Shown piece after piece: positions 29,035 through 38,190 of a stretch of 64,000 nt of DNA. Origin of the DNA: Stenotrophomonas nitritireducens (GTDB taxonomy: Bacteria; Pseudomonadota; Gammaproteobacteria; Xanthomonadales; Xanthomonadaceae). The stretch's first letter is position 1; each line of letters opens with the position of its first letter. Location: positions 248,001-312,000 of the forward strand of contig NZ_LDJG01000003.1 of the NCBI RefSeq assembly GCF_001431425.1, read 5' to 3'. The notes beneath the pieces are model-generated. The model saw nothing but the letters and a program-made list of their open reading frames with translations. It searched no databases and was not told where the DNA came from. Both the position numbers and the translations under genes were made by a program.

Positions 29035-29381
29035 GGCTCGCCGCTCCTTGTCCGCTGAATGATGGCCGGCAAGTCTAGCGCCTCGGCGCTGGACACCGCC
29101 CGGCCGGGGCGATTACTCTTTACGCCATTGCACGCAGCCGGCCTGTAACGGCCCGGTGCGGCGGCAGGCAAGGCCACCGCCGTCCGACCGATCCACGATT
29201 CCTTCCCGGACTGTGTAGACGACCTCCCTGTGATGACGTTGCCGCATGAAAGCGCGGCATGTCGCGTTGTTGATGTGCACGCACGCCGGACAGGCGCGCA
29301 TGGCTTGCAATCCAGAAGACAGGACCCTGTCCCGGGCGGGAACCCGGAACGTAAAGGCTCGCAACACCCGATGTCGCCCTG
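29035..29381. other. 347-base gap with no recognised gene
   Basis: This stretch between the divergent yciI and scpA genes should hold promoters for both. A short open frame on the minus strand (29113-29367) has no recognisable domain or ribosome site and is not called. I see no RNA gene or clear repeat. Confidence 0.6.
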
Positions 29382-30329
29382 ATGACTTCAGAACTCGCGC
29401 CCGCCGCGAACCCGCCAGCGCCGCCCACCTTTCCGCAGCAGCAGGAAATGCCGCTGGCGGTGGTGCATGGCCAGCCGGTGCTGCAGATCCCGCAGGACCT
29501 GTACATCCCGCCGGATGCGCTGGAAGTCATCCTCGACGCCTTCGAGGGCCCGCTGGACCTGCTGCTGTACCTGATCCGCCGGCAGAACCTGGACATCCTG
29601 GACATCCCGGTCGCCGAGATCACCCGCCAGTACGTCGAGTACATCAACGTCATGCAGGAGCTGCGCTTCGAGCTGGCGGCCGAGTACCTGGTGATGGCCG
29701 CGATGCTGGCCGAGATCAAGTCGCGCATGCTGCTGCCGCGCCCGCCCAGCGAGGAAGGCGACGAGGCCGACCCGCGCGCCGAGCTGGTGCGCCGGCTGCA
29801 GGAGTACGAACGCTTCAAGCAGGCCGCCGAGGACATCGATGCCCTGCCCCGCCAGGACCGCGACACCACCCCGGCGCACGCCTTCGTGCCGGACCGGACC
29901 ACGGTGAAGGTGCCGCCGCCGGTGGACCTGAAGGAAATGCTGCTGGCCCTGCACGACGTGCTCAAGCGCGCCGAACTGTTCAGCGGCCACGCGATCAAGC
30001 GCGAGGCGCTGAGCGTGCGCCAGCGCATGGGCGACGTGCTGGAGCAGCTCGAGGACGGCAGGTTCCACCGCTTCGAGAGCCTGTTCACCGCCGAGGAAGG
30101 CAAGCTCGGCGTGCTGGTCACCTTCCTGGCCCTGCTGGAACTGGCCAAGGAACAGCTGCTGGACATCGTGCAGGAACATCATGTCGCTGAGGCAAGCCAG
30201 GGCGAACGCCCGCCACTGGCGCCGATCTACGTGAAGTCGCTGGCCGCCGGCAACACCAACGCGCCGTTGCAGTTCTCCAGCGAATTCGACGATGGCGAAT
30301 TCGACGACGCCACCCCCGACCCCGCCTGA
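29382..30329 (+). CDS. scpA: Segregation and condensation protein A
   Basis: ScpA is the kleisin subunit that bridges the SMC dimer in chromosome condensation. The protein is 315 residues. The N-terminal kleisin motif FEGPLDLLLYLIRRQNLDILDIPVAEITRQY is at about residues 49-79 (seen in part as FEGPLDLLLYLI). The C-terminal winged helix is FTAEEGKLGVLVTFLALLELAKEQ. A start at 29448 with a better AGGA ribosome site is possible. A short acidic tail (EFDDGEFDDATPDP) ends the protein. Confidence 0.95.
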   Translation: MTSELAPAANPPAPPTFPQQQEMPLAVVHGQPVLQIPQDLYIPPDALEVILDAFEGPLDLLLYLIRRQNLDILDIPVAEITRQYVEYINVMQELRFELAAEYLVMAAMLAEIKSRMLLPRPPSEEGDEADPRAELVRRLQEYERFKQAAEDIDALPRQDRDTTPAHAFVPDRTTVKVPPPVDLKEMLLALHDVLKRAELFSGHAIKREALSVRQRMGDVLEQLEDGRFHRFESLFTAEEGKLGVLVTFLALLELAKEQLLDIVQEHHVAEASQGERPPLAPIYVKSLAAGNTNAPLQFSSEFDDGEFDDATPDPA

Positions 30330-30345
30330 GCCACATTCCCGACAC

Positions 30346-31194
30346 ATGGATCAACCGCTGATCAACCGCATCGTCGAAGGCGCGCTGCTGGCCTCCAGCC
30401 AGCCGCTGACCCTGGCGCAGCTGCAGGAGCTGTTCCCCGAGGATCAGCCGGCGCCACCGGGCAGTGTCGAACGCGCGCTGGAACTGCTGCGCGAAGGTTG
30501 CCAGGACCGCGGCGTGGAGCTGGTCGAGGTCGCCTCCGGCTTCCGCTACCAGATCACCCGCGAAGTGCACGGCTGGGTCTCGCGGCTGTGGACCGAACGC
30601 AAGACCCGCTATACCCGCGCCACCCTGGAAACCCTGGCGCTGATCGCCTACCGCCAGCCGATCACCCGCGGCGAGATCGAGCAGGTGCGCGGCGTGGCGG
30701 TCAGCAGCAACATCATCCAGGCGCTGGAAGAGCGCGAATGGATCCGCGTGGTCGGCCACCGCGACGTGCCCGGCAAGCCGGCGCTGTTCGGCACCACCCG
30801 CGGCTTCCTGGACTACTTCGGCCTCAAGCGGCTGGACGAACTGCCGCCATTGTCCGAACTACGCGACATCGGCGAACTGGAGCCGCAGCTGCCGCTGGGC
30901 GACGACGGCCAGCTGGCCGCCCCGCTCGCCGCCGGCGCGGCCACGCCTGAAACCGCCGCAGCCGACGATGATGCCGGCCACGGCGATACCGACACCGCGG
31001 CAGCCCCCGACGACGGGGATGCCGCACCCGACACCGCCCCCACGGGCGAACCCGACGCCGCGCCGGGAGAGCGCGCGGCGGAAGTGGAAGACACCGGAAA
31101 CAACGCCGTCGCGATGACGACCGTGGCTGTTGACGAAGCCGATCCCGAACCTGAGGCCGACGAAGAAAACGCCGGCCGGAGCGAAACAGAATGA
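30346..31194 (+). CDS. scpB: Segregation and condensation protein B with acidic C-terminal tail
   Basis: ScpB dimers bind ScpA and tune the SMC ring. The core of about 180 residues has two winged helices, with TRATLETLALIAYRQPITRGEIE as the family signature (residues about 88-110). The last hundred residues are a low-complexity Asp/Glu/Ala/Thr-rich tail that most ScpB proteins lack. The ATG at 30346 is 16 bases after scpA. Its stop overlaps the rluB ATG. Confidence 0.94.
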   Translation: MDQPLINRIVEGALLASSQPLTLAQLQELFPEDQPAPPGSVERALELLREGCQDRGVELVEVASGFRYQITREVHGWVSRLWTERKTRYTRATLETLALIAYRQPITRGEIEQVRGVAVSSNIIQALEEREWIRVVGHRDVPGKPALFGTTRGFLDYFGLKRLDELPPLSELRDIGELEPQLPLGDDGQLAAPLAAGAATPETAAADDDAGHGDTDTAAAPDDGDAAPDTAPTGEPDAAPGERAAEVEDTGNNAVAMTTVAVDEADPEPEADEENAGRSETE

Positions 31195-32831
31195 GTGACA
31201 CCCCCCGCAAGCCGTCGTTGAACAAGCTCTCGCTCAAGCGCGAAGCCACGGTCGAACAGCCCAAGCTCGAAGAGCGCCTGCACAAGGTCCTGGCACAGGC
31301 CGGCCTCGGCTCGCGCCGCGCGCTGGAACAGCGCATCGCCGACGGCCTGGTCAAGGTCAACGGCGAGACCGCGCAGACCGGCATGTCGGTCAAGAGCGGC
31401 GACAAGATCGACCTGGACGGCCGCAGCTTCGTCGCCAGCGCCCTGACCGATCCCTCGCGCGTGCTGGTCTACAACAAGCCCGAAGGCGAAGTGACCACCC
31501 GCGAGGACCCCGAGGGCCGCCCGACCGTGTTCGAGTCGCTGCCGCCGCTCAAGGGCGCGCGCTGGATCGCCATCGGCCGCCTGGACATCAACACCACCGG
31601 CCTGCTGCTGCTCACCACCGACGGCGAACTGGCCAATGCCATGATGCATCCGTCCTTCGAGGTCGAGCGCGAATACGTGGTGCGCGTGCGCGCCCCGGAA
31701 GGCCAGGAGAAGGTGCCGGACAACGTCGTCGACCGCCTCGCCCGTGGCGTGGCGCTGGAAGACGGCCCGGCCAAGTTCGACGAGATCGAACGCATCGGCG
31801 GCACCGACTCGCACGACTGGTTCCGCGTGGTGGTCAAGGAAGGCCGCAACCGCGAAGTGCGCCGCCTGTGGGAATCGCAGGGCTGCCAGGTCAGCCGCCT
31901 CAAGCGCACCCGCTACGGCAAGATCGGCCTGCCGCAACCGCTGCTGCGCGGCCACTCGCAGGAGCTGCCGGCCGCCCAGGTCGAGGCGCTGCGTGCCGAA
32001 CTGAAGCTGGAGGAAGGCACGCCGTCGGCGCTGACCCTGCAGCCGGTGATCGGCCAGCGCAAGGCCGCCAAGACCACCGTGCGCGTGCGCGAGGGCGGCC
32101 GCGGCAATGCCTACGTCAACGGCCACAACACCGCCGACGAAGGCCGCGAACTGCGCCGCTTCGACACCCTGCGCGAAGACCGCGGCCGTGGCCGCGGCGG
32201 CAAGGGCGGCGGTTTCAAGGGCGGCCTGACCGTCAGCGGCGAAGCGGCGGCCAAGCAGTCGCAGAAGCCGTTCAAGCAGCGCAAGCCCAAGGGCGACCGA
32301 AGCCTGCCGGAAGGCAATCCCGCCGCGTTCCGCACCTGGTACGTGCCTGAAGGCGTGAGCACCGGCCCCAGCGGCCACCGCAACGCCGGCCCCGGCGGCA
32401 ATCGCGGCCCCGGCCGTGGACCGGCCGGTGAAGGCCAGGCCCGTCCGTACGGCAAGCCGCGCCCGGGCGCCGGCGGCGCCGGTCGTGGCGGTCCCGGCCA
32501 GGGCCGTGCGCCGGGCGCTGGCCAGGGTGCAGGACAGGGTCGTGCGCAGGGTGGCGGCCAGGCCGCCGGCCAGGGCCAGCGCAAGCATCCGTATGGCCAT
32601 CCGGGCAATGCCCCGAGCTTCCCGTCCGACCACGCCACTCCGGGCTTCAGCCCGTATGGCAGCCCCAAGCCGGCCCAAGGCGCCCGTCCGGGTGGTCGTG
32701 GTCCGAATGGCAACCGTGGCCCGGGCGGCAATCGCGGCCCCGGCGGTCCGGGTGGCAACCGTGGCCCGGGAGGGGCCGGCGGCAACCGTGGTCCGGGTGG
32801 CCCGCGCCGCAGCGGCCCGCGCGGCGGCTGA
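31191..32831 (+). CDS. rluB: 23S rRNA pseudouridine synthase RluB with a long Gly-rich tail
   Basis: RluB isomerises U2605 (E. coli numbering) of 23S rRNA. An S4 RNA-binding domain is at about residues 26-75 (ERLHKVLAQAGLGSRRALEQRI). The catalytic aspartate is D132 in IGRLDINTTG. The C-terminal motif EGRNREVRRLWESQG is present. The catalytic part ends near residue 270. Residues about 280-546 are a basic, Gly/Arg/Pro/Asn-rich repeat tail (NRGPGG-like units), making the protein far longer than the usual 250-320 residues. Confidence 0.93.
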   Translation: MSDTPRKPSLNKLSLKREATVEQPKLEERLHKVLAQAGLGSRRALEQRIADGLVKVNGETAQTGMSVKSGDKIDLDGRSFVASALTDPSRVLVYNKPEGEVTTREDPEGRPTVFESLPPLKGARWIAIGRLDINTTGLLLLTTDGELANAMMHPSFEVEREYVVRVRAPEGQEKVPDNVVDRLARGVALEDGPAKFDEIERIGGTDSHDWFRVVVKEGRNREVRRLWESQGCQVSRLKRTRYGKIGLPQPLLRGHSQELPAAQVEALRAELKLEEGTPSALTLQPVIGQRKAAKTTVRVREGGRGNAYVNGHNTADEGRELRRFDTLREDRGRGRGGKGGGFKGGLTVSGEAAAKQSQKPFKQRKPKGDRSLPEGNPAAFRTWYVPEGVSTGPSGHRNAGPGGNRGPGRGPAGEGQARPYGKPRPGAGGAGRGGPGQGRAPGAGQGAGQGRAQGGGQAAGQGQRKHPYGHPGNAPSFPSDHATPGFSPYGSPKPAQGARPGGRGPNGNRGPGGNRGPGGPGGNRGPGGAGGNRGPGGPRRSGPRGG

Positions 32832-32873
32832 TCTGCTGCTGGAGCGGCAGCGTCCTGCCCTCCACACGCCCCA

Positions 32874-32908
32874 GAACGCCCGGCCCAGCGCCGGGCGTTC
32901 CATTTTCC
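32874..32908 (+). terminator. Terminator after rluB
   Basis: A ten-base-pair stem (GAACGCCCGG/CCGGGCGTTC) with a seven-base loop is followed by CATTTTCC. It closes the scpA-scpB-rluB unit. Confidence 0.75.
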
Positions 32909-32943
32909 GGATCACATCGTCTGTGGCCTGAATCAATTCCGGC

Positions 32944-32981
32944 AAATTTACCCAAAATGGGAAATTTGGGATATTTTCCCC
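32944..32981. promoter_or_regulatory. AT-rich promoter region with overlapping inverted repeats ahead of the Phd/zeta pair
   Basis: AAATTTACCC and GGGAAATTT form one inverted repeat (32944-32967). GGGAAA and TTTCCC form a second that overlaps it (32959-32981). The tract stands out in this GC-rich region and contains TATTTT as a possible -10 box. It is well placed for self-repression by the antitoxin, as in other phd modules. Confidence 0.55.
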
Positions 32982-33006
32982 CTACCCCTTCCGCCGGACA
33001 GCCGCC

Positions 33007-33348
33007 ATGGACCTCACCCTGAATCTGCCTGATCTGGAAAAGACGCCCGCCAGCGACATCAAGGCCAAGGGCTGGCCGGAGCTGATGCGCAAGGTACTCA
33101 GGAGCGGCGCGGTGGTGGTCACCAACCACAACCATCCGCAGGCGGTGGTGGTGTCGGCCGAGGAATACCAGCGCCTGGTCGACCAAGCCAGCGGTCATTC
33201 CGCTGCGGCACAGCGCGCGCAATCGCTGCAGGCCCTGCAGGCCGAGTTCGACGCCCACCTGTCGGCGCTGCAGGATGGCCGCCTGGCGAAGGCCATGGCC
33301 CGCCCGGCCCGGCGCGGACGCAAGATCGCCCTGGGCGAGCCGCGATAA
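33007..33348 (+). CDS. Phd/YefM-like antitoxin
   Basis: The 113-residue protein has the Phd/YefM fold in its first half (WPELMRKVLRSGAVVVTNHNHPQAVVVSAEEYQRLV). A helical, then basic C-terminal part follows, probably the toxin-binding arm. It sits three bases ahead of a zeta-like kinase gene, so it is called as the antitoxin of that pair. Phd-type antitoxins usually pair with Doc or YoeB rather than with zeta. Confidence 0.8.
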   Translation: MDLTLNLPDLEKTPASDIKAKGWPELMRKVLRSGAVVVTNHNHPQAVVVSAEEYQRLVDQASGHSAAAQRAQSLQALQAEFDAHLSALQDGRLAKAMARPARRGRKIALGEPR

Positions 33349-33351
33349 GCG

Positions 33352-33990
33352 ATGGCGAAGATCCTGGTCCTTGCCGGCGTCAATGGCGCCGGCAAGAGTT
33401 CACTGCTGGGCACGATGCTGGCCGAGGATGGCGCCACCTGGTTCAACCCGGATGCATTCACCCGGCGACTGGTCGAGGGCGGCTGGCCACTGGAGGAAGC
33501 CAATGCCAGCGCCTGGCAGGAAGGTACCCGGCGGCTGCGCTCGGCCCTGGCTGGCGACCTCGATTACGCCTTCGAAACCACGCTGGGCGCGAACACCATC
33601 CCCGCCCTGCTGCGCGAAGCCTGCACCCGGCACGAAGTCGGCATCTGGTTCTGCGGGCTGGAGAGCGTCGAACTGCACCTGCAGCGCGTCGCCGCCCGTG
33701 TTGCCAGGGGCGGCCATGACATTCCCGAAGGCAAGATCCGCCAGCGCTTCGACAGTTCGCGCTTGAACCTGATCGAACTGCTGCCGCATCTGGCCACGCT
33801 GCACGTCTATGACAACAGCCTGCCTGCCGACGCCGACGCCGACGGCAGGGCCGAACCCCTGCTCGTACTGGAAGTGGAACGCGGGCGGATCCTCTGCCCC
33901 GCCACGCAGGAGGAGTTCGCGCAGGTACCCGAATGGGCCAAGCCGATCGTGTGGGCGGCGCTGAAGGCGTTCCCGGTGGCGGAGGAGTGA
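33352..33990 (+). CDS. Zeta-toxin-like P-loop kinase
   Basis: The 212-residue protein has Walker A GVNGAGKSS at about residues 9-17, then FNPDAF, ETTLGANT and GGHDIPEGKIRQRFDSSRLNL. These match the zeta/PezT fold that phosphorylates UDP-N-acetylglucosamine in known toxins. The chromosomal AAA-like zeta relatives have varied targets, so the substrate is uncertain. It overlaps no gene but follows the antitoxin by three bases. Confidence 0.82.
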   Translation: MAKILVLAGVNGAGKSSLLGTMLAEDGATWFNPDAFTRRLVEGGWPLEEANASAWQEGTRRLRSALAGDLDYAFETTLGANTIPALLREACTRHEVGIWFCGLESVELHLQRVAARVARGGHDIPEGKIRQRFDSSRLNLIELLPHLATLHVYDNSLPADADADGRAEPLLVLEVERGRILCPATQEEFAQVPEWAKPIVWAALKAFPVAEE

Positions 33991-33998
33991 TCCCGATA

Positions 33999-34015
33999 CC
34001 CGGCCGGTGGCCGGG
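33999..34015. terminator. Hairpin between convergent genes
   Basis: CCCGGCC and GGCCGGG form a seven-base-pair stem around GGT, between the zeta-like gene and the convergent secreted-protein gene. No T-run is present. Confidence 0.4.
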
Positions 34016-34031
34016 CATCAGGCCGCGAAAC

Positions 34032-34463
34032 TCAACGGCGCTCGATCACGAACTTGCCGAAACCCACGCCCAGGTCCCAGCCGCGGCCGGTGCCGGCCAG
34101 GGCCAGCGAGATATCGCCCTTGGTCACCACCTGTGCATTGCTGGAACGGGAAGCGCCAGCATGCACCTCGGCACCGCCGTAGGTACCGATCAGGTCGTTG
34201 AGGCTGTAGGCGCCGGTGAACTTGCCGCGGCCATCGCTGACCGTGGACTTGCCGACCGTCAGGCCGCCGCCCTTGGCGCTGATCTTCACCGGGATGCTGG
34301 CGCCGTTGTCGCAGGTGATGGTGCCGTTGCCGGTGGCGGTCTTGTAGAAGATCGACCAGCCGGACAGATTGAAACGCAGCTCGCAGTCGATGTTGCCGGC
34401 CGCATGCGCGGACGGCGCAAAAACGACAGCCGCCAGCAGCAGGGCTCCCGCCAGGATCTTCAT
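34032..34463 (-). CDS. Secreted protein of unknown function
   Basis: The 143-residue protein has a signal peptide cleaved after PSAHA (residue 21). The mature part is mostly beta-strand, with two cysteines (IDCELRF, TITCDNG) that could form a disulfide. The glycine-rich end has LALAGTGRGWDLGVGFGKFVIERR. The layout recalls small periplasmic beta-barrel-like proteins such as DUF992 or YSC84 relatives, but I cannot assign a family. It stands alone between a toxin-antitoxin pair and the omega-amidase. Confidence 0.75.
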   Translation of the reverse strand: MKILAGALLLAAVVFAPSAHAAGNIDCELRFNLSGWSIFYKTATGNGTITCDNGASIPVKISAKGGGLTVGKSTVSDGRGKFTGAYSLNDLIGTYGGAEVHAGASRSSNAQVVTKGDISLALAGTGRGWDLGVGFGKFVIERR

Positions 34464-34571
34464 GGTTTGCTCTCCATAACAAGGTGACGGGCCGAGCCTA
34501 GCAGCGTCGACGCATCCGGCAGGTGGCGGCCGGCGACATCATCCGGCCGGCGTTCAGCGTCGTTTCCCGGG

Positions 34572-35369
34572 TCACCCCAGGGTGAAGGCGTCGGCATCCA
34601 GCATCGCCGGGAAACGTTCGCGGTGGGCCGCCAGCGCCTGCGCCGAGACGGTGGTGGTCACCACCTGCTCGCGCTCGCGGATTTCCACCTGCGGCTGGCC
34701 GAGGAAGTCGATCACCGCGCTGTCGCCCGAATAATGCAGGCCGTTGCCGTCCACGCCGACGCGGTTGACCACGGCCACGTAGCACAGGTTCTCGATCGCC
34801 CGCGCGCGCGCCAGCGTCCGCCAGGCGTATGCGCGCGCAGAGGGCCAGTTGGCGACGAAGATCTGCAGGTCGAAATCCATCTGCCCGGCGCGTTCCACGT
34901 CGAAGCGGTTGCGGCAGAACACCGGGAAGCGCAGGTCGTAGCAGATCTGCGGGTTGATCCGCCAACCCTTCAACTCCACGCACAGGCGTTCGCGCCCGGC
35001 TGCGTAGCGCTCGTGCTCGCCGCCGTAACGGAACAGGTGGCGCTTGTCGTAGTGCAGCAGCCCGCCGTCGGGCGTGGCCCACAGCAGGCGGTTGAACACA
35101 TCCTCGCCCACGCGCAGCTGCACGCTGCCGGTGACCACCGCGCCCAGCAGGCGCGCCTGTTCGCGCATCCAGGCCACGGTCGGGCCGTCCATGCCTTCAG
35201 CCTTGAAAATGGCGTCATTGGAGAAACCGCTGGTGAAGGTTTCCGGCAGGATCACCAGGTCGGTCGCGCCGGCCAGCGGCGCCAGCAGCGCGGCGTAGTG
35301 TTCGCGGTTGCCGGCCGGGTCGTGCCAGCGGGTGTCGCCCTGTACGAGCGAAATGCGGAGGTCTTGCAT
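34572..35369 (-). CDS. Omega-amidase (YafV/Nit2-like carbon-nitrogen hydrolase)
   Basis: The 265-residue protein is a nitrilase-superfamily amidase with the Glu-Lys-Cys triad in LPETFTSGF, HYDKRHLF and INPQICYDLRFP. The branch is YafV/omega-amidase, which hydrolyses 2-oxoglutaramate or 2-oxosuccinamate. The aminotransferase 110 bases upstream can make 2-oxoglutaramate from glutamine. The start at 35369 has a GGGAGAC ribosome site. Confidence 0.88.
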   Translation of the reverse strand: MQDLRISLVQGDTRWHDPAGNREHYAALLAPLAGATDLVILPETFTSGFSNDAIFKAEGMDGPTVAWMREQARLLGAVVTGSVQLRVGEDVFNRLLWATPDGGLLHYDKRHLFRYGGEHERYAAGRERLCVELKGWRINPQICYDLRFPVFCRNRFDVERAGQMDFDLQIFVANWPSARAYAWRTLARARAIENLCYVAVVNRVGVDGNGLHYSGDSAVIDFLGQPQVEIREREQVVTTTVSAQALAAHRERFPAMLDADAFTLG

Positions 35370-35398
35370 GATGTCTCCCGGATACATGTCTTCCCGCA

Positions 35399-35466
35399 GG
35401 AGCGGCGCCGGCCGCGATGGAGCCTTCGCCGGGAAAGCCCGTTCGCGGTTGAAACCGCTCCTGTGG
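35399..35466. repeat. GGAGCGG/CCGCTCC hairpin repeat between omega-amidase and aminotransferase
   Basis: AGGAGCGG at one end and CCGCTCCT at the other bracket a GC-rich spacer in the 110-base gap. Repeats of this form are scattered between genes in xanthomonads and pseudomonads. A similar core occurs in the proB-proA junction at 62313. Confidence 0.45.
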
Positions 35467-35479
35467 GGTTTCAGCGCAC

Positions 35480-36628
35480 TCAGAGCTTCTGCAGGCGTTC
35501 GATCGCCGCATCCAGCGTGGCGTCGTTCTTGGCGAAGCACAGCCGCACCAGGCGCTGTCCGGCCGGCGGGGTTTCGTAGAAGGGCGACAGCGGGATGGCG
35601 GTGACGCCCTTCTCGATGGTCAGCCACTTCACGAACTCGTGGTCCGGCAGGTCGCTGATGGCCGAGTAGTCCACCAGCTGGAAATAGCCGCCCGGCACCG
35701 GCAGCGGCTTCAGCCGGGTGGTGAGCAGCTGCTCGCGGAAACGGTCGCGCTTGGCCTGGTAGAACGCGCCCAGCTCCAGGTGGTGCTCCGGCTCGTCGCG
35801 GATCATCGCGGCAAAGCCATACTGGGCCGGGCCGTAGGTGGTGAAGGTGTTGTACTGGTGCACCTTGCGGAACTCGGCGCTCAACGCCGGCGGCGCGATG
35901 GCGTAGCCGATCTTCCAGCCGGTGCAGTGGTAGGTCTTGCCGAAGCTGGAGATGACGAAGGCGCGCTCGCGCAGTTCCGGGTAGCGCAGTGCCGATTCGT
36001 GGCGGGCGCCGTCGTAGACGATGTGTTCGTACACCTCGTCGGAGACCAGGTAGATGCCGGTGCCGCGCAGCACGTCGGCCAGCGCCTGCATGTCCGCCGC
36101 CGAGAGCATCGCGCCGGAGGGGTTGTGCGGGGTGTTGACCATCAGCATGCGCGTTTTCGGCGTGATCGCCGCGCGCACCTTGTCCCAGTCCACGGCAAAG
36201 GTCTGCGGATCGAGCGCGACATGCACCGCGCGCGCACCGGCCAGGTCGATGGCCGGCTCGTAGCAGTCGTAGGCCGGATCCAGCACGATGACTTCATCGC
36301 CGGCGCGCACCACCGCGTGGATGGCGTTGAAGATCGCCTCGGTGCCGCCGGAAGTGACGGTGATCTCCGTTTCCGGATCCACCTGCGCGCCGTAGCAGTC
36401 CAGCGCCTTCTGCGCGATGGCCTGGCGCAGCGGCGCCACGCCGGTCATCGGCGCGTACTGGTTCAGGCCCTCGCGCATGGCCTTGGCGGTCTCGTCGATC
36501 AGGCGCTGCGGCGCGGCGAAATCCGGGAAGCCCTGGCCCAGGTTGACGGCGCCGTGTTCGGCGGCCAGCTGCGACATCACGGTGAAGATGGTGGTGCCCA
36601 CCTTGGGCAACTTGGTCTGCGGTTGCAT
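35480..36628 (-). CDS. Methionine/glutamine aminotransferase, YbdL type
   Basis: The 382-residue PLP enzyme is a class I/II aminotransferase. The PLP-binding lysine is in [17 protein letters not shown]. Substrate and cofactor motifs [17 protein letters not shown] and SDEVYEHI are present. YbdL/MtnE-type enzymes regenerate methionine from its 2-oxo acid with glutamine as amino donor. The omega-amidase downstream would pull the reaction by removing 2-oxoglutaramate. Its start at 36628 ([11 protein letters not shown]) matches the family. Confidence 0.9.
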   Translation of the reverse strand: MQPQTKLPKVGTTIFTVMSQLAAEHGAVNLGQGFPDFAAPQRLIDETAKAMREGLNQYAPMTGVAPLRQAIAQKALDCYGAQVDPETEITVTSGGTEAIFNAIHAVVRAGDEVIVLDPAYDCYEPAIDLAGARAVHVALDPQTFAVDWDKVRAAITPKTRMLMVNTPHNPSGAMLSAADMQALADVLRGTGIYLVSDEVYEHIVYDGARHESALRYPELRERAFVISSFGKTYHCTGWKIGYAIAPPALSAEFRKVHQYNTFTTYGPAQYGFAAMIRDEPEHHLELGAFYQAKRDRFREQLLTTRLKPLPVPGGYFQLVDYSAISDLPDHEFVKWLTIEKGVTAIPLSPFYETPPAGQRLVRLCFAKNDATLDAAIERLQKL

Positions 36629-36798
36629 CGATGCGTCGGCGTCGGGGAAGGGAAACGCCGAGTTTACGCAATGCCGGCGGCAACGGCCGCCCTCTCCCGC
36701 CCGCGCGCTGCAGCAGCAGCGGCGGCAATGCCTATAATGTCGCGCCCGATGCGCCAGCCTGCCTGCGCTCCCACCCAAGGACGGAAGCGCCCGATCCG

Positions 36799-37452
36799 AT
36801 GACCGCGACCATGAACACTCCGCCGCTGCTCGATGCGCGCGGGCTGCGCTTCACCCGCAACGACGACCCGGTGTTCGGCCCGCTCGACCTGCATGTGGAC
36901 GCGGGCGAAGCCCTGCTGGTGCAGGGCGGCAACGGCGCCGGCAAGACCACCCTGCTGCGCGTGCTCGCCGGCCTGCTGCGCGCCGACGAAGGCACGATCC
37001 GCATCGACGGCCGCCCCGCCGGCAGTGGCGACCGCTCGCGCTACATCGCCTACCTGGGCCACCTGCCGGCGCTCAAGCAGGACCTGGGCACGCTGGAGAA
37101 CCTGCACGTGCTGTGCGGCCTGCAGGGCCGGCGCGTGCGGCAGATGCCCGGCAACGCGCTGGCCATCGTCGGCCTGGCCGGCTACGAAGACACGCTGGTG
37201 CGGCAACTGTCGGCCGGGCAGAAGAAACGCCTGTCGCTGGCCCGGCTGTGGTTGTCGCCGGCACCGGTATGGCTGCTGGACGAACCCTACGCCAACCTCG
37301 ACCTGGACGGCATCAACCTGGTCAACCGCATGATTTCCGCGCACCTGCGCGGCGGTGGCGGCACCCTGGTCACCACCCACGGCGCCTATGCGGCACCGCC
37401 GGTGCGCAACCGCACGCTGACGCTCGGCGCCGCTACGGAGGCCGCCGCATGA
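36799..37452 (+). CDS. ccmA: Cytochrome c maturation ATPase CcmA
   Basis: CcmA is the ATPase of the CcmABCD complex, which releases heme-loaded CcmE. The 217-residue protein has Walker [10 protein letters not shown] (residues 43-51), the signature [14 protein letters not shown] and Walker [13 protein letters not shown]. The ATG at 36799 is preferred; a second lies four codons in. The ccmB ATG overlaps its stop. Confidence 0.95.
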   Translation: MTATMNTPPLLDARGLRFTRNDDPVFGPLDLHVDAGEALLVQGGNGAGKTTLLRVLAGLLRADEGTIRIDGRPAGSGDRSRYIAYLGHLPALKQDLGTLENLHVLCGLQGRRVRQMPGNALAIVGLAGYEDTLVRQLSAGQKKRLSLARLWLSPAPVWLLDEPYANLDLDGINLVNRMISAHLRGGGGTLVTTHGAYAAPPVRNRTLTLGAATEAAA

Positions 37453-38144
37453 GCCTGCCCGGTCCGCAGCCCACCCTGATCGACGCCGCCAAGGCCTTGC
37501 TCGCGCGCGACCTGAAACTGCTGTGGCGCCGCCGCGGCGATGCCGCGCAGCCGATCCTGTTCGCGCTGCTGGTGGTGGCGCTGTTCGCCCTGGCCCTCGG
37601 CGGCAATCCGCAGCTGCTGCAGCGCGTGGCCTCGGCCGTGCTGTGGCTGTCGGTGCTGCTGGCCGGCCTGCTGTCGCTGGATACGCTGTTCCGCGGCGAT
37701 GCCGAGGACGGCTCGCTGGAACAGTGGCTGCTCTCGCCGGTGCCGCTGCCATGGCTGGTCGCGGTGCGGGTGTTCTCGCACTGGCTGACCACCGCCTTCC
37801 CGCTGGTGCTGGTCAGCCCGCTGCTGGCCGAACTGATGCAGCTGCCGCGCGGACAGCTGCCGGTGCTGGTCGCCTCGCTGGCGCTGGGCACCCCGCTGCT
37901 CAGCCTGCTCGGCGCGGTGGTCGCGGCGCTGACCGTGGGCATGCGCCGCTCGGGCATCCTGCTGGCGCTGCTGGTGCTGCCGCTGTACGTGCCGGTGCTG
38001 GTATTCGGCGCCGGCGCGGTGGCCGCGTCGGCCCAGGGCTTCGACGCCAGCGGCGCGCTGCTGCTGCTCGCCGCCGGCCTGGTGGTCAGCCTGCTGCTGG
38101 CGCCGTTGACCGCTGCCGCTGCGATCCGCATCGCAAACTCCTGA
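37449..38144 (+). CDS. ccmB: Cytochrome c maturation membrane protein CcmB
   Basis: CcmB is a 231-residue inner-membrane subunit of the CcmABCD complex, with six membrane segments. Family features include the N-terminal [27 protein letters not shown] and the internal [17 protein letters not shown] segment. The expected next gene, ccmC, lies 5.9 kb away; TetR and electron-transfer genes come between. Confidence 0.94.
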   Translation: MSLPGPQPTLIDAAKALLARDLKLLWRRRGDAAQPILFALLVVALFALALGGNPQLLQRVASAVLWLSVLLAGLLSLDTLFRGDAEDGSLEQWLLSPVPLPWLVAVRVFSHWLTTAFPLVLVSPLLAELMQLPRGQLPVLVASLALGTPLLSLLGAVVAALTVGMRRSGILLALLVLPLYVPVLVFGAGAVAASAQGFDASGALLLLAAGLVVSLLLAPLTAAAAIRIANS

Positions 38145-38190
38145 GGGACGCCGGCGCTATCCTTGGCGCCCGATTTCCCCGCGACCGCGC

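Noticed and set aside
29113..29367. An 84-codon minus-strand frame in the gap before scpA
   Set aside because: There is no ribosome site, no domain and no neighbour on that strand that would support it.
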